A DNA stretch of 64,000 nucleotides from Setaria digitata (GCA_003640385.1 RCAB01000150.1:1-64000); one strand, 5' to 3'; positions 37,266 through 51,713 are shown, counted from the stretch's first letter. Notes: generated by a model not told the origin, from the letters alone. Numbers and translations are program-made.

Positions 37266-38843
37266 CCCGAGAGGATAGTAGCAAGATGAATTTAGCCAAA
37301 CTGTGGAAAATCATTTTATGCTGCATTTACTAATAATGTCAAAAAAATATTTCAAAAATTCGAAATATTTGCATTAAATATGCAAATAAATCTGGCATCT
37401 TCGCTTTTTATTTTGAGATTCAACGGTTTTATTTGAATATTTTAAAGTATTATTAATATTCGATTTCTTTGAGGATATGATTAACTAATGAGAAATCTGT
37501 AATTTTTCTGAGATATTGTAGATTAAATAAAAATAAGATCCCTTGAAATTATTGTTGTTTATTTGATTTAAAATAATTTTATTAAATTCTGCTAATTTGT
37601 GCAAGAAAAGAACAAAATATCACGAGCTCAAATAAATTTTACAATCATGAGAATCGCATACGCTGTATTTTTCATGTAGTAATCATTATTATTATTATTT
37701 TTTTTTTTCAGGGATTTTGATTATGTAAATTTTTGTTCTCTCATGTATTAATATGTTAATTTTGTTTTCTCAGTTTTGCAAAATGTTTGATTTTTTCAAA
37801 AAATTTTTTTTTGTGAAAAAAAGATTGGTGTCTTTAAGATGCCATATCGAAATTGATCTTATAAGACGGAAAGCTTTAAAAAAAAAATAAATAAATAAAT
37901 AAATAAAGTAACTTTTCTGAAAAGTTAAAAATAATTTTTTAATTGATTGATTTTGGATAATATTTCAACGCTTGCAAAATATTTTTTTTTTTGCCTTTTC
38001 TTTTTAGGACGATGATAACAATGATAATGCCTTGGATAAGATAACTGATAATTTTTCTCTGCTTTAATGAATAATTCTTTCAATCGCTAAATCATTCAGT
38101 TTCTATCCTTTTTTTTTTGCTTTAGTTATTTATTTATTTTGAAAAACTTAGAATACTTCGATTGATAAAAATTTCTCAAAAAAATTTTTTCATAATTCTA
38201 AAATATCATTAATTAATTTTGCATTCTGCATTATTTTTATACAACTATGCATATAAATTACTTGCAATTTGATCATTGTGTTGGATGCAATTTATGAAAT
38301 AACTAACTGTTTAAGTACAGCACAATAAAAATGTGAAAAAAATTTTTTTAGAATTTTAATACAAATTTTCAATGAAACAATGATTTCTTTTTTCTTTTTT
38401 TTCATATTGCAGTAGGAGCATTTTAATATATTTGCTAAAAGCAGTAAAGTAAGTAGCATTTGTAAAATATCCTTTAAAAGTAAATATTCAAAAATGGATA
38501 AGAATTTCTTTCCAATATGCTAAAACTTAAAAATTCTGAAATTAAAATTTGTAAAAAAAAAATTACTAGTAGCAAGTAACTAATTAATTAAAACATGCAT
38601 TTGAAATTTACATAAATAAGTTATTATTCGTTTTTGCTATGTTTCAAGATTAGAAACATTAATATTATTAATCTCTTTTTTTTGTAAAAATATTGAAAAG
38701 GAAAATAATCTTTGATGAATTATTTTGTTAATTAAATACTTATTTAAATTATTTGATTTAACGAGTCTTATGTTATGTGAATTGTTGTCACTTGCACATA
38801 TAATTAGGCTCAAATTTTTATATTTTGCATTTGGTAATGTATG

Positions 38844-38874
<31 letters not shown>

Positions 38875-39635
38875 AAAAATAGAGAAATTGAATTTTTAGT
38901 AAGGAAAAAAATTCAAGACATGCAATTTTAAATATGAAAGAATTAATGAATTAAAATTCTGGAGGGGATAAATGGCATCTGATGATATTTGCAATGTGCA
39001 TTTGTCCGGAAATGACCGACAAATTCAGGAAGGAAAAAAAAAGTGAATCAAGAAATCAGACTCCTTCCAGTTTCTTCTTGCAAGAAAAATCCTGATTGTT
39101 GTTTAGGTTGCATCTTCTGTTCATGCTAGTTCATTTTAAAATTTTCTAAATTACACTGATGAAAGTGCTGGTTGCTGAATGTTCAATCTGTTTTGAGAAA
39201 AAAAAAAAACTGGAGAAGGGACCGTAAAGGCTAGATAAATCATCAGGGAATTTAAATTAGTTAATTTTTGGTTAAAAATTAAAAAATTAATAACTCGAAA
39301 TTACAAAAATGAGTTAAATAATTATCATTCAATGTAGAACACTGCGATAGTATTTAAATTTGATCATTTATCACTATCATGGGTTTTTTTTCTCGAGAGT
39401 AGTCTCGTTGTTGCGTTATCATACCGGGTGCAAAGTTTACTCTTCTTTTCGAATGGCACATCAGTATTTTTTTTTCTTATCAGTAGATTCAATCTATCAT
39501 TATTTAGTTTTCTTTTAAACCCATTTAAAAAAATTACTAAAATATATGATTTTCAAAATGCAAAGAATATTTAAGTCCAAGAAATAATTTCTAGCCTTTC
39601 TCATTACCGAGTTATTTTGTGTTTTAAAAAAAGTT

Positions 39636-39667
<32 letters not shown>

Positions 39668-41002
39668 GGAAAAGAAAAAGAAAGAAGGAAAAAGAGCTCA
39701 ATTAGTCAAAAACTAAATTAAACTTTAATTTTTAACTTCTTTTTCTTCTCTGTTATTTGCGGCAACTGCTCAAATCATTTTAACAATTCTTTCATTCACT
39801 GCTCTAACATATGTTTTTTGTTCTAATTCCACATATCATTTTAATTAGTTTCAATGCTATTTCAATATTTTACACTTAACATTTGAGTGATGCTGAAGTT
39901 GAATTCTTTCAAATTCAATAAATTTTTATAATCGGAAGTTAAACCATAAATAGTATTTGTTATAGGTTTGAATTATATATATATTATTTGGGTTTTTCCT
40001 CTTTTTCTTTTTTTTTGAAAAATGAATAGTTTGTTATTATTCTTAAATTGTTTCAATTTAACTGATTTTTAAGGCAATAAATCTTCCAATGCTTTGAATA
40101 ACAGGATTCATCGATATAGTTTGATGAAAAAGAAAAAATATTTGATGAAAATAATGATTATTACTTTACTTATACTGATTCTATCAGTAATTTACTGCTA
40201 ATTGATAATAATAACTTATTAATAATTTGGTTTTAATGATAATAATGATATTTTATTCATTATAATTTTTACTATTTTGTCTATACATTCCATTCATTAT
40301 GACTAATAATGTTTAGCTAATCATGATTATATTAATATTTTTTTTATAATTATTAATACACGATCATTGCTAATATTTCATTTTACTGGCACAGTGAAAG
40401 TAAATATTTAAAAAAACAATAATAATAATAATAATTGATGCAAATTTAAATATTTGAAGTTGATGCGCATTTTTTATTCAATAAAAATCAAATTTTTCGC
40501 ATATTCATATTGATTTCCATTATTTTAATATAAATTTTTTTTTTTTATTTGTAAAAATTCGTTGTAAGTTTTCATGTCATTGTATGAAAAATACTAAAAT
40601 ACTAATAATATTCATGTACGAAATAGTTTCTCTGTACCAAACCTAATTTTTAATTTTTTTTTTTTTTTTTATCGGATACCTATTTTGTATTATTGATTAT
40701 CTAATATTAACACTATAAAAATATTTTCTCTCTTTTGAAAATTTTTTTTCCAACATTTTTGACTTCTGTAATAATTATGCCGTTTTTTTTTTTTTTTAAT
40801 TAGAGGAAGTTTTAATTATTGCAATCTTAAATTGATTTATTGCTGCAAATTATATTTTATCTATGCAGCATTAGCTGTTAAATTCTCATATTTGAAAGTT
40901 TTTTTTTTTTTTTTTCAAAAAGAAAAAAAAAAAAAAGAATGATAATAAAAGACATATCTCCTTGCAAACTTTAGCATAATTGTTCTCGTCCGCTCTGTAG
41001 AA

Positions 41003-41205
41003 TGTTGACGTCAAGATTCTACGAATGTGTTTCGTGTACTTCACGCTCAATCCCACCTAAGGCATTCCTCATCGTTTCACGTGAAATCTTCACCAATTCA
41101 CTTTTTGTCTTACGTAGGATCATCATTCTAATGCATTTCTTGTCCCTTTACGTAGAATTCTTCCCATTGTACTTGTTGTTCTTTCGCGTAAAATCTTCCT
41201 AATGC
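41003..41205. repeat. Degenerate ~35-bp tandem repeat with a TTNACGTA/G core
   Basis: Cores TTTCACGTGAAATCTTCACC (41075), CTTACGTAGGATCATCATTC (41109), TTTACGTAGAATTCTTCCC (41147) and TTTCGCGTAAAATCTTCC (41182) recur at 34-38 bp. Weaker copies lie at about 41004 and 41038. Each core is followed by an AATGCATTTCTTGT-like spacer. The local GC content is higher than in the surroundings. A plus-strand open frame across it is a by-product. Confidence 0.65.
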
Positions 41206-41819
41206 AGTTCAGCACAGAATCCTTTACAAATACTTTCATATTTATAGTAGCAATTAAGTTTGAAAAAATTCATTAATAAATTGAAGACTAGACTGATCTT
41301 GAAGGATCTAGATGATGATGAATCAAGACAGATGATGTGAAACGTCAACATGATGAATCCATTTGTACATCCATTAATTTAGAAGTTAAATCAACTTCTT
41401 TAAAACACATTACACAGCGTACTGCGTTTGGTGATTTTTTTTTTTTTTTTTTTTTTTAAATAAGCCAATTTTTAATTGCAATTAATTAATACTCCTTATA
41501 ACAATTATTTGCTCCTAATTAATAAATAACTTCTAATTTGTCACGCATTTTTCATTTTTAACTTGAATGATTTTCAATTAGAGCATGCAATTTTTTCATT
41601 TTCTAGCTATTTGTAAATTGATAAAATAATCAAATGAATGATAACTGCATGGGTAAAATTTTCAAATATTGAGAGGGAGAGAGAGAGAGAGAAAAAAAAA
41701 GATTAATTTTAGAGCTTTTATAAAAAGCTAGCACTTTTTCAGAAGGGTTATGTTCAATTAAAAAACATTGTAATTATTAAGCAAGAAATATCAAAAGAAA
41801 GAACTTTTCTTTTTTTTTT

Positions 41820-41919
41820 GAAATTGTTATTATTAATTAAAAGAGAACCTAAATTTGTTTTTTTTTTTTTGAAATTGTTATTATTAATTAAAAGAGAACC
41901 TAAATTTGTTTTTTTTTTT
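41820..41919. repeat. Exact 50-bp tandem duplication
   Basis: GAAATTGTTATTATTAATTA...CCTAAATTTG followed by poly-T occurs twice head to tail without visible change (41820-41869 and 41870-41919). It is therefore recent. Confidence 0.85.
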
Positions 41920-43556
41920 TGAATAGTTTCCCACGTTATTTTTCTTCTTTTTGTTTTAGTTTTTCGAAAAATTTGTTAATTTTTGAAGATATTTTTCTAC
42001 TGTGAGGTCAAGTTGCAAAATTTTTTTTGCTGCATTTTATTTGCAAAATGTGTTTAATGTTTAATTTTAAAAATCAAATTGGGCACAGAATACATTGTGA
42101 TTTAAAAAAAAAAAAAAAAAAAACAAAGTATAAACAGTAAAATGTTTCACTACAACAGAAAAAAATATTAATTTTATTCATTAGAATGTTTTGTAAAATA
42201 AATACTTAAATTGATTACAAATTTAAAGCTTTTAAAAAGGAAAAAAAAAACGGAAAAGGTAGAAAATTAAAAAAAAAAAAAATGGAAGGAGAGAAAGGTG
42301 AATAAACTGTTATGAGCTTAAATTTTAGAAAATACTCTCAAAAATATGCGCTATGATAAATTTTTGTCTTACAAATCAAATATTTCTCTTCTTTTTTTGC
42401 TGTAAAAGTAAGCAAAAATTTACAAATTTCTGCCAAATTAAATATTTTTTCAAAAAAAAAAAAAGAAAAATTTGCAAAAATTTAACGCCATACTTAGTAG
42501 CAAGCAAGGAATTGTTTAATGGAACCCGTTCTTTTTCTTATCTAATGACATCGTTTCATACCTGTGTGCAACAATGACAGTACACTGTTGACCTTCAAAC
42601 TCTTTTATCACTTTTATGTTAAAAAAAAAAAAAAAAAGAAATTTAATTTTCAAAAAAAGAAAAAAAAATTTCGAAATTTCTGATTCATTTTTATGATAAA
42701 ATATTGTTAAAAGCGGACATTTAAAATGAAAAATATATCATTTTCTAATTTGTTGTTCTGTTCAAAATTTAATCGAATTTCACAATTCGACAATTTCATT
42801 AAGCAACATTTAGCACTTTTCTTTCTTTCTTTTTTTTTTTTTTTTTTTTTTAACTGCTATATAAAATGTTGCTCAAATTACAAAAATGAGAAAAGTTCAT
42901 TATAATTTTGAGTAATAAACATTAAATTTTCTGCATTGAATAATAGAGCAAAATGTGATATGAAATTACTTTTAGAATTATATCATGTTACTAGGATATT
43001 TATATCTGATCTTTTTTTTTTTTTTTAATTTCAATCCTTTTATTGAATTCTTTCATTCCACTTTTATTAGACCAAAAAAAAAAAATGCTTTCAATTAGAA
43101 TAAAATTGTTAATTTCTAAATAAACCGAAAAAAAAAAAATGTACAATTATTAATTGTTTACAACGTACAGAATCTAAACGATCAGGCAGAAAATGAACAA
43201 ATTTTTTTTTTTTTTTTTTACTTTTAGCGACTATTTCTCACAAATGATAATTATGATAACATCAGTGTGCATTTTTTTTTTTCCTTTTAAAATGATCATT
43301 CAAAGATAATTCGATACTGATAACATTATTATTGTTTGGGCTTTTTTAATCTGATCATAACTATTTCCGTTAGCAAATGAATAATTCCAAGGAATTTTCA
43401 TTAGTTCTACTGTAATACTGATTTTACCGAATTTATTGTCATCACTGCAATTGATATTATTACTCTTATTATTCATTATTGCTGTAATTTTACCGTTGCC
43501 ACTACTGTATTTATATATTTTTTATTATTATATTATTTATTTGCTTATTTATTTAT

Positions 43557-43573
43557 TTATTATTATGTTGTTA

Positions 43574-43614
<41 letters not shown>

Positions 43615-43722
43615 GTCATTATTATTATTATTGTTATTGTTATTATTATTGTTATCATTATTATTGTTATTATTATTATTGTTTTTATTATTATTGTTAT
43701 TATTATTATTTTTTATTATCAC
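43557..43722. repeat. Long interrupted (TTA)n/(TTG)n microsatellite
   Basis: About 165 bp of TTATTATTG-type trinucleotides interrupted by TCA, GTT and poly-T. Long Leu or Asn frames on the two strands are artefacts of this tract. The flanks (about 43436-43556 and 43723-43780) are looser versions of the same composition. Confidence 0.9.
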
Positions 43723-46700
43723 TGTCGTGATATTTATAATATAATTATCATTGCTGCTATCATTTTTAGTATCAATAAACAATTTTTCAACTTTTTTCTG
43801 TATTAATTCAACATGCGGTAGTGATTATAGTACATCGTAAGCATATCAATATTATTATCAGTATTAGTGATTATAACATGCTGTTAAGATCATATGAAGT
43901 TAAACTGAATGATTGTAAAGGATTAAGTAGCATATCCTTCTTTTTTTTTTTTTTAAGAAATATATGCCAACATATTAAATTTTCCTTTTTTTTTTCACAT
44001 ACTATTCTTCCATTCTTTGTTATATTTTCGCTATTATTATATCTTGTTTGTCTTATCATTAACATCATGCAATCACTTTTGCTTACATAATCGGCTGAAG
44101 TTGAAGCAAACAACTTCAGCGATCTAACGAATTCATTAAATTATTCCAATATTTTCAGCCTTCTTAGCTTATCCTATTTCAAATCTAAATTTTCAATCCT
44201 TTTCATTTCATTTCAATCCATTTTTTGATTTCAGTTTTTTCTTTTCTTTTCTTTTTGTGATAATTTAATGCTATCATCAATCATTGCTAATCATTTAATA
44301 AATATGTTGTTATGCTTTGCTTGATGATCGCATCTCGCACTTACCAAAATCATATTAAACGTTTTTGAAGAATCCAGGAATCAAATATCTCCAATTCAAA
44401 CAATCTAATTAGAGTTAAGTTTATGCAATTTTCACCATATAACTAGGCTAAGCTGTAATGGACAAATTCAAGCTAACAAAATTTTTAGAAATTTTTATAT
44501 TAGGATGAAAACAAAACAAAAAAAAAAAAAGAGTGCAAATAATTTTTTTTTTTTTAAATTTTTATTTCCTTTTTTCCTTTTTTTTTTTTTTGTTTATAAA
44601 TCACAACTAGCCTTTTTTTTTTATTCACTCATTCTGAAACGAAAAAGGAGCTATTCATCGTTTTTTCAATTAGTATATTTGGCAAAAATAAATATGAATA
44701 TGCTATTCAAAAAAAGAAAAAAAACTGGAAATATATTTCAAAACTTTTTCATTTTTTTCTATTCATGTTCTTTTTTTTTCTTCCTTAACGAGAGTTTTTT
44801 TTTTTTTTTTTTCTAATTTTGATAGCACGAAATGCGAATGAGTAGAAAATTTAAACTTTACAATGACTCATTGAAAAACGGAAAACCGGATTTCAATGAC
44901 TTTTTTTTGCTCCGAACAAATGAAATTTATATATTTACACACACACACAAAAAAAAATGCTTTTTTTTTCTTTTTTAATTCTTTGAATAACAAATTTATA
45001 CACTTGAAAAATTTTCTATAAATAACTCACCTTTTTTTTTTTTTTTTTCACTGCAATTGTATCACGTTTCCACTTTTTTTTTTTTTTTTTTCCTGAGTAA
45101 AAATATTTGCTTAACAATTATAAAAATTTCATTGAGTTCTATTTAAAAATTATTATTATTATTATTTATATTGATAAATTAAAATACATTATAGTTTATA
45201 AAAATTTTCAAAAATCAAAAAAAAAAAAAAATCCTAAATAAAACAAATAATTTAAGCATTCAGCGTGCTCTTGAGAAAGTGCTCAGAAATTATCATCAGT
45301 GAATGATTGATAAGAGATTTTATAGGTGGTAACGTGTAAAATTATTCGTTGTTTCAACTCATTAAGATTCATTCCATTTAATCATTTTCGTCGATTCTCG
45401 ACCAAAACGAACACATTCTCGTTTAACAGCAAACATTTCCGATACTGACAATTGTTGCGCACATCACAATATTATCTTTTTACTTCAAATATAAATATAT
45501 TGCAAATATGCATAGAATTTCACAGATTACTGCTAAAATTTTCCGAAAATTCTTTTTTTTCTTTTCATCAATTTTTCCTTTTTTTTTTTTCTTTTTTTTC
45601 TCTAGTTAAGTTGTAAAAAAGAAAAAAAAAAAAAAGAATTGAAAATTGCTTCAATTTGAAATTTGAGAAGAGTTGAGGCTGAAAAAGAATGTTGTGTCAT
45701 GTGTTGTGCTGTAGTCGAGAGTGATTAGACGGAATTAAGGCCGAGAATCTTGAGAAAAATAATAATAGAGGTAATTGAGAAAATAGTATATAAGGATATT
45801 ACAACTCGTTTAATATCCAATTTGTAATTCAAAAATACTGCGAAAAATAATCGAGAGTTTTTCGATTTTCTATTTTGGACATAATTTAATTTAATATGTA
45901 AAAAGTTTTCAAATCTAATCAATTTTTCCTCTTTTTTTTTTTTTCTCTCTTCTCTGATAATTTATGTGTTAAAATTTTTGGAGCATCAATTGCAGCAAGC
46001 TACTTATATTAATGAGAATTTTACTTTGGGTTAAAATTTTTGATTAATTTATTTGAGAAAAAATTTTTTCATCCAAAATATTCATCTATGCTTTTATCGC
46101 ATGATTTCTTTATCTCTCTAGTCATCTAATAATGATATGTTGTTTCTTTCTTTTTTTCTCCATTGATTACTTGATATTGATGCTTAATCCTTATCATATC
46201 ATCATTGTTTGCTTCCAATTTTAAAATAAATTTATTTTATCACTGGTGATTTTATTTATTCCATATGATTAACTGATAACGATAAATTGCATAAGTACAC
46301 CATTATCGTTAAAATAGTTTTCAACTTTGTCTCTTTTTACACATATCAGAGAAGTATATTTGATAAAAACCAATTAATTGATAATCGTTTTAATTTTTTT
46401 GACAGAATTTTCTGCAACATAAACAATTTCTATTCTAATTTAATTATAAAATTTCTTGTTTTCAGTGAATGGATTTGCATATAATTACAATTATTGCATT
46501 TTATTAGAAAATATCTTCAAAACAGTTTGTAAAAACGAATAATGAAGGAAATGGCAACGATCAATCACATATCAAGTAAAATTAAATTTTGACATTTTTT
46601 TTTTTTTTCTAGTGAAAATAAAATTTCAATATTTTTTTGTTTAGAAATACTTATCCTTCTCTCGCTCTCTTGCTATCACTCTCCTCTTCCATTTATGTCT

Positions 46701-47978
46701 GCAAGTTTGTAGTGATAATTTCATTTTATTTTTGTTCATTTATAATCTTTGCTTATTTAATTGCATACTTTTGTCGAAATTTCATAGAATTACCTTAGTA
46801 AGATCATTCTTGCCGCAAGGGATAGTTCTCTGATAGCATAGTGATAATTTGATCCTCTAGTACTTTTTATTATTAAATTTATCACTCTATTAACAATGAA
46901 ACATATATGTGTATTTGCAGCATTTCATTGTGCTATTCTTTGAGTGCATATCCTTTCTACTTTTATCAGCATTATTATTTATGTCGAGTGAAGAATAAGT
47001 TTTTTTAGTGCCTTTTAATTAAGGAATAGTTAATTAGGATGAAGCATAAAGTGTCTTTGAAACCAACAAGTGGCTGTTTGCAATACTTTTTAATTAGCAA
47101 ATAATCAATGAAAAAAATAAATAAATAAGGTGCAAAATGCTGTTTAAATAATGGAAAATTAACTGCAAGAATGATAAAATGTAGGAGGTATTTTTTGTGC
47201 CTTCTTTGATGTTTATCAGTATGATAAATAAAAAAGAAGCAAAGGTGAGATTTCTTAAAGGACCTAAAAAAAAAAAAATTATTAATCAATTAAAAACATT
47301 TAAATAAAATATTTTCCGTATCTCTCTTTCCTCTTTCTTCACTCTCTCTTTCTTCCACTTTTTCTTCCGTTGCACTTTTATAGTTTACCTTTTTCTCCTC
47401 ATAATCATAACTGGTAAATTTATTGCTATGAAAAAAAACAAAAAAATGAATGAATGAATAAGTAAATAATAATAATAATTATTATTATCAAATTACTGTA
47501 AAACTTAACACCGGAAGAAGTACGGTAGTAAAGTCCCGTTACTGTAAAATGATAATAAAGTGAATTTATTTTTTCATTTTTTACCTTCCATTTAGTTTCA
47601 TTTATTGCTCACATTATTGATTTAAAAAAGAAAAATAATGAAAAAATAAAACTGAAACTTTCAAATATCTGAATTTGTTTATTCCCTTCATAATTATTAT
47701 TCGTTGGTGTTCTCTTATTTTCCTTCCTTCCTTCCTTCCATCCTGTTCAAAATTTTATTTTATTCTTTTTAAGAGAAATTATTTCGTTTCTTTTTTTTTT
47801 TTTCCATACTTATTTATGCGCTGTAACGTGAATGAAATGAAATACAAACGATAGAAAATGCTTTCAATCAATTTTTATATTTTCATTTGCCCATGAATAC
47901 AGCAAACAAGTTGTTATCAAGAATGAAAGAATGAATAAACAATATTTTTTCTTTTTCTTTTTAATAGCTATAAATTTA

Positions 47979-48022
<44 letters not shown>
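47979..48022. repeat. (TTA)n microsatellite
   Basis: About 14 uninterrupted ATT/TTA trinucleotides. Confidence 0.9.
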
Positions 48023-50137
48023 TTTTGCATTCTCTTTTTGTTAACTAATTTTCTTGGTGCATTAGAATTTACTGAAATATCATTCTCGTAGTGTGTGGTT
48101 TTAGGGATGTATTGCATTTTCTTTTTTTTCTTTTTTTCAATTGGTAAATGATGAAAATAAAATTTTAGTGCTGAAATTAAACTTTGCAAATTGACTGCTA
48201 GACAGTTTTTTTTTTTCATCAATTGGACAGCATTTTTTCCTTCTGACTAAAACTGATCACTAGTATTTTGATAAATTCGACATATAACGGATAGTTCATT
48301 CTTAGGTGACAGAATTTAATCACTAGTACGACAAATTTTATCACTGAAACATGAGAAAATGTTTGATTTTAACTGATTAAATCAACATTTTCATAAATAT
48401 TAGCAATTATTCGATGATTAGATGCTATATCTATCTTTTTTTTGGATTGTCAAATTGAAAAAAAAACAGTATATTTATTAATTAAACTCAACTAGAATTG
48501 CTTAATTTTTTCGCCTAATTTACTATATTTCATGAATTTTTGCGAACCTTAAATTGTGCAAATTAGTAATTTGGTATGTTCACTTCTGTTTTTTATTTAT
48601 TTATTTTTTTTCTCGATAGATCCATAATAATTTTTTAATTATCCATTTCTTTCTGTTGGTAAACTTCATTCCAATTAATGAATTTCATCCTTCCCTATGA
48701 AGTAATAAAATTCTAATTGAATTTTAAGTGTCATTTTTTTTTTGGAAAGATTCTTTTAAATTATTAAATATATTATTTTCATGCATTTTTACTAATGAAC
48801 AAGGCATTTTTTCTTTTTTTTTTTATTTATCTTGCACCAAATAATTAAAAGATGAAAGAATTTTGTTAATTCTAAACCATTCTTTTTTCCCCTCTCCCTA
48901 CTCTTTCACTTTTCTTTTTTTGATTCTTTAGATAACAAAATGATCATATGAATAGATATATAATAATATTTGTTGTTATTAGCGAGAAAAGGTGAATGAG
49001 TTTCTTTTCTAGATAAATTATATTATTGAAAAGTTACATCTTAAAATTTAAAAGAAAAAAAAAAGAGAAACTAAAATCTTGACAGTTTATGATTAAAAAA
49101 GCCTAGCCAAAGTTATAGCTAAGGTTTCATTTTAAAAAATTTTCATTGTGCAGAAATTAAATTTAAAAAAAAAAAAAAAAAAAAAAGAAAAAATAACCTG
49201 AAATTCTCTAGCATCACTAACTTAGCGAGCACTCTTTCGTTAATTGTTTCATCCTTTCATTTGTTGTTGTGCATTTGAAAATTACTTTTTTTTTTCACCA
49301 TAAGTAATCAAATGAGTTACTGTAAAACAAAACAGATTACAGTATACTTTGGGCTAAAACAAGCATGCAATTTAAACTAAAGGAGTTATAATTATCTATA
49401 TCAGAAAAAGAAATAAGATTACTTCCAAAAAAAAAAAAAAGCATTTCGCTAAGAATAAAAAATTGTTTTAGGGAATTGAAAATCTTATAAAAAGTTAAAA
49501 ATTCTTTTCTGGGAATTAAAAATCTTTAAAAAAAATTACCCATCAAATTTGGATCTTAATTTGTCACAAAATTTTGTTTTAGTATCTTTTTTTTTTCCAG
49601 CAACTTTTTGATCTTTATGTCACTTTCTAGGAAAAAAAAAAAAAAAAAGCCAAAGGTAAAATTTTTAATGAAAAATGAAATATTTGATGAACAAAATTTT
49701 TTTTTTTTTCGTTTTTGCTTTGCCAAAAAAAAAAAGATAAAAGACTGTTTAAATAAATAATCGTTCATTTTACGAACACTGAAGCACACGGTTACTTCAT
49801 GAGTAAAAATAAGAAATAAAATATTTCTTGCGCCCTTTTAAATTTTTTTTTTTTTTTTTCATTTTAAAACCATTTATTTTCTATTCTTTTTACTTATTCA
49901 AACAGATGTTTGCTGCTATCATTTGAATTATAATAAAAATTGTTTTTATTTCACTTTGCACTTCTTCCCTGTCGACATTTGATAAAAAGTGTACATCTCA
50001 TCTGCTGGAATTGTTAAATTCGAAATGCATAATCAATTTAAATCAGTATTACTTATTCATTCTTTTTTTTTTTCTTTTTTGCACCGATTTAATTTTTTAC
50101 ATCCTTAGTTCGTTTTCATCGGACAAAGCTAAAATGA

Positions 50138-50620
50138 AATTTGATGAAAATTTTGGCTCAACTATTTTTCCTAATTTTAATTATCAAGTTCAATTCAATT
50201 TAAGCATTTTCAATCAAAGATGAATTAGAATTCATAGCAAATTTTTTTCAACACATTCCTTTCCATAGTTCGTCAAATTAAATTCATTTATTTCCATTTG
50301 AAAGTTGATTGGGTTTTGCAAGAAAAACTTCCACCATTCCATTCCTATTCAGTTCAATTATCAAACTTCATCCATTTCCATTTAAAAGTTAATCAGAATT
50401 CATAAGAACTTGTTGCCAGTCTAGTTCAATCTAATTTTTCTTTTTTTGTTCATTGTCAGATTTAATTCATCGATTTACATTTGAAAGTAAATTGTTGTTC
50501 ATCGAAAATTTTTATCAGTCCATTCCTATTCATTGTAATTGTTAGACTCAGTTTCATCTTTTTTGTATTTCAAAATTAATTAGAGCCCTCAAAAAGTTTG
50601 CAAAACATTTATTTTCACTA
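50138..50620. repeat. Degenerate ~100-bp tandem repeat, about four units
   Basis: CATTTCCATTTGAAAGTTAA, then GAATTCATAAGAA, then a CCAGTCCATTCCTATTCA-like segment and CAATTATCAAACTTAATTCAT recur near 50210, 50295, 50375 and 50475. The copies differ by many substitutions and indels. This is an old array rather than an active minisatellite. Confidence 0.55.
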
Positions 50621-51713
50621 ATTTTAATAATCAAGTTCAACAAAAATCTTTGGAAACTTTTTACACCACTAACATCTCAGCAATTAACTTCGTGAATAAT
50701 AATGTCTCATTGATATTATTGTAAAAAAAAAAAAAAAAGAAAAAAAAGAAAAAAAATCAAACACAATTTGGATAATTTAGCTGAAACTATACTGCTTTTT
50801 TTATAGTGGAATAAATTGTAAGTGCAATTCTTAGGGTAAGTGCACTTCAATCTTAAATTTCTCCGAAGACAAATTAAAGGTAATAAAAATTTTTTCGAAT
50901 ATTCTAATATAGTATTAATTTTTTCCTTTAATAATAAATAAGTGTCAAAAAAACTCATTCTCCATCTCATTTTTTTTTCTTTTCTTTTTTTTTTTTTTTT
51001 TTTTAATATTAAAGTGCTTTTCTTGACATAGATTTTATGCAATTAACAAAATCTTTCATCGAAAAAGAATTATTTTTTTTTTTTCAAATTCTAAATGGTT
51101 TATTCAAGTCCATCAATTTTCTTAATTAACAGGAAATAAAAATCCATGTTCATTCAGCGAGTGTAATTTATACAAACTTGTATATATAAGCATATGATTG
51201 ACTGTATGTATAATTTAAACACGTAATTAGCTGCAAATATAATTTTAATTAGTTGCTCCTACCAAGGGGAAGATGATTTGTTAAAATTAAACTGATCTAT
51301 GTAGAGATGCATAAATTTCAAAAGAAATTATGTACATATATGTAAAAAAAAAATGTCTTTTTTTAATTAATTTAATTTTTGGAGCTAAAAATTTAGTAGG
51401 TAGTTTTTTTTTTTTCACTTTTTACCTTTGTCCTGTCCTAAGGAAATTTTTTTTTTTTTTTTTTTGATAAAAAGAGCTAATTAAAACTTTGAAATTTATA
51501 AGGGAATGATTCAAATACGCGTTGCACATATCAACTTAGGATAGGAATTTTGTTTCTTCATCTATTTTTTTTTTTTTTTTCAGCGGAAGATTTGATTCAA
51601 ACTAAAGAAAAAAAAAATTAATTTTAACAATAAAATGAAAGAACTGAATATTTTTAGGATGATAAAATTGAAGAATTGAATTTTTTCAAGCTGATAAGAT
51701 TAAAGGAATGAAT

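Larger units (their letters stand above)
37266..51713. other. 14-kb gene-free, repeat-bearing intergenic region
   Basis: I find no exon with both non-repetitive coding composition and credible splice sites. Open frames are runs of Phe, Lys, Leu or Asn from homopolymers and from the TTA microsatellite. A short frame at 38972-39046 (MASDDICNVHLSGNDR...) is tidy but isolated and probably chance. The region holds five repeat loci listed separately and a 26-base poly-A near 38847. The right end should contain the promoter of the SLC6 gene. Confidence 0.55.

Noticed and set aside
43436..43782. Open frames of about 100 and 77 codons on opposite strands, poly-Leu and poly-Asn
   Set aside because: Both are translations of the TTA/TTG microsatellite, with no splice context or complexity.
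44505..44816. 103-codon plus-strand frame
   Set aside because: It is mostly Phe and Lys from poly-T and poly-A runs and shows no domain or splice pattern.
50716..51042. 108-codon minus-strand frame
   Set aside because: It starts and ends in homopolymer-derived Lys and Phe tracts, and the middle has no recognisable feature.
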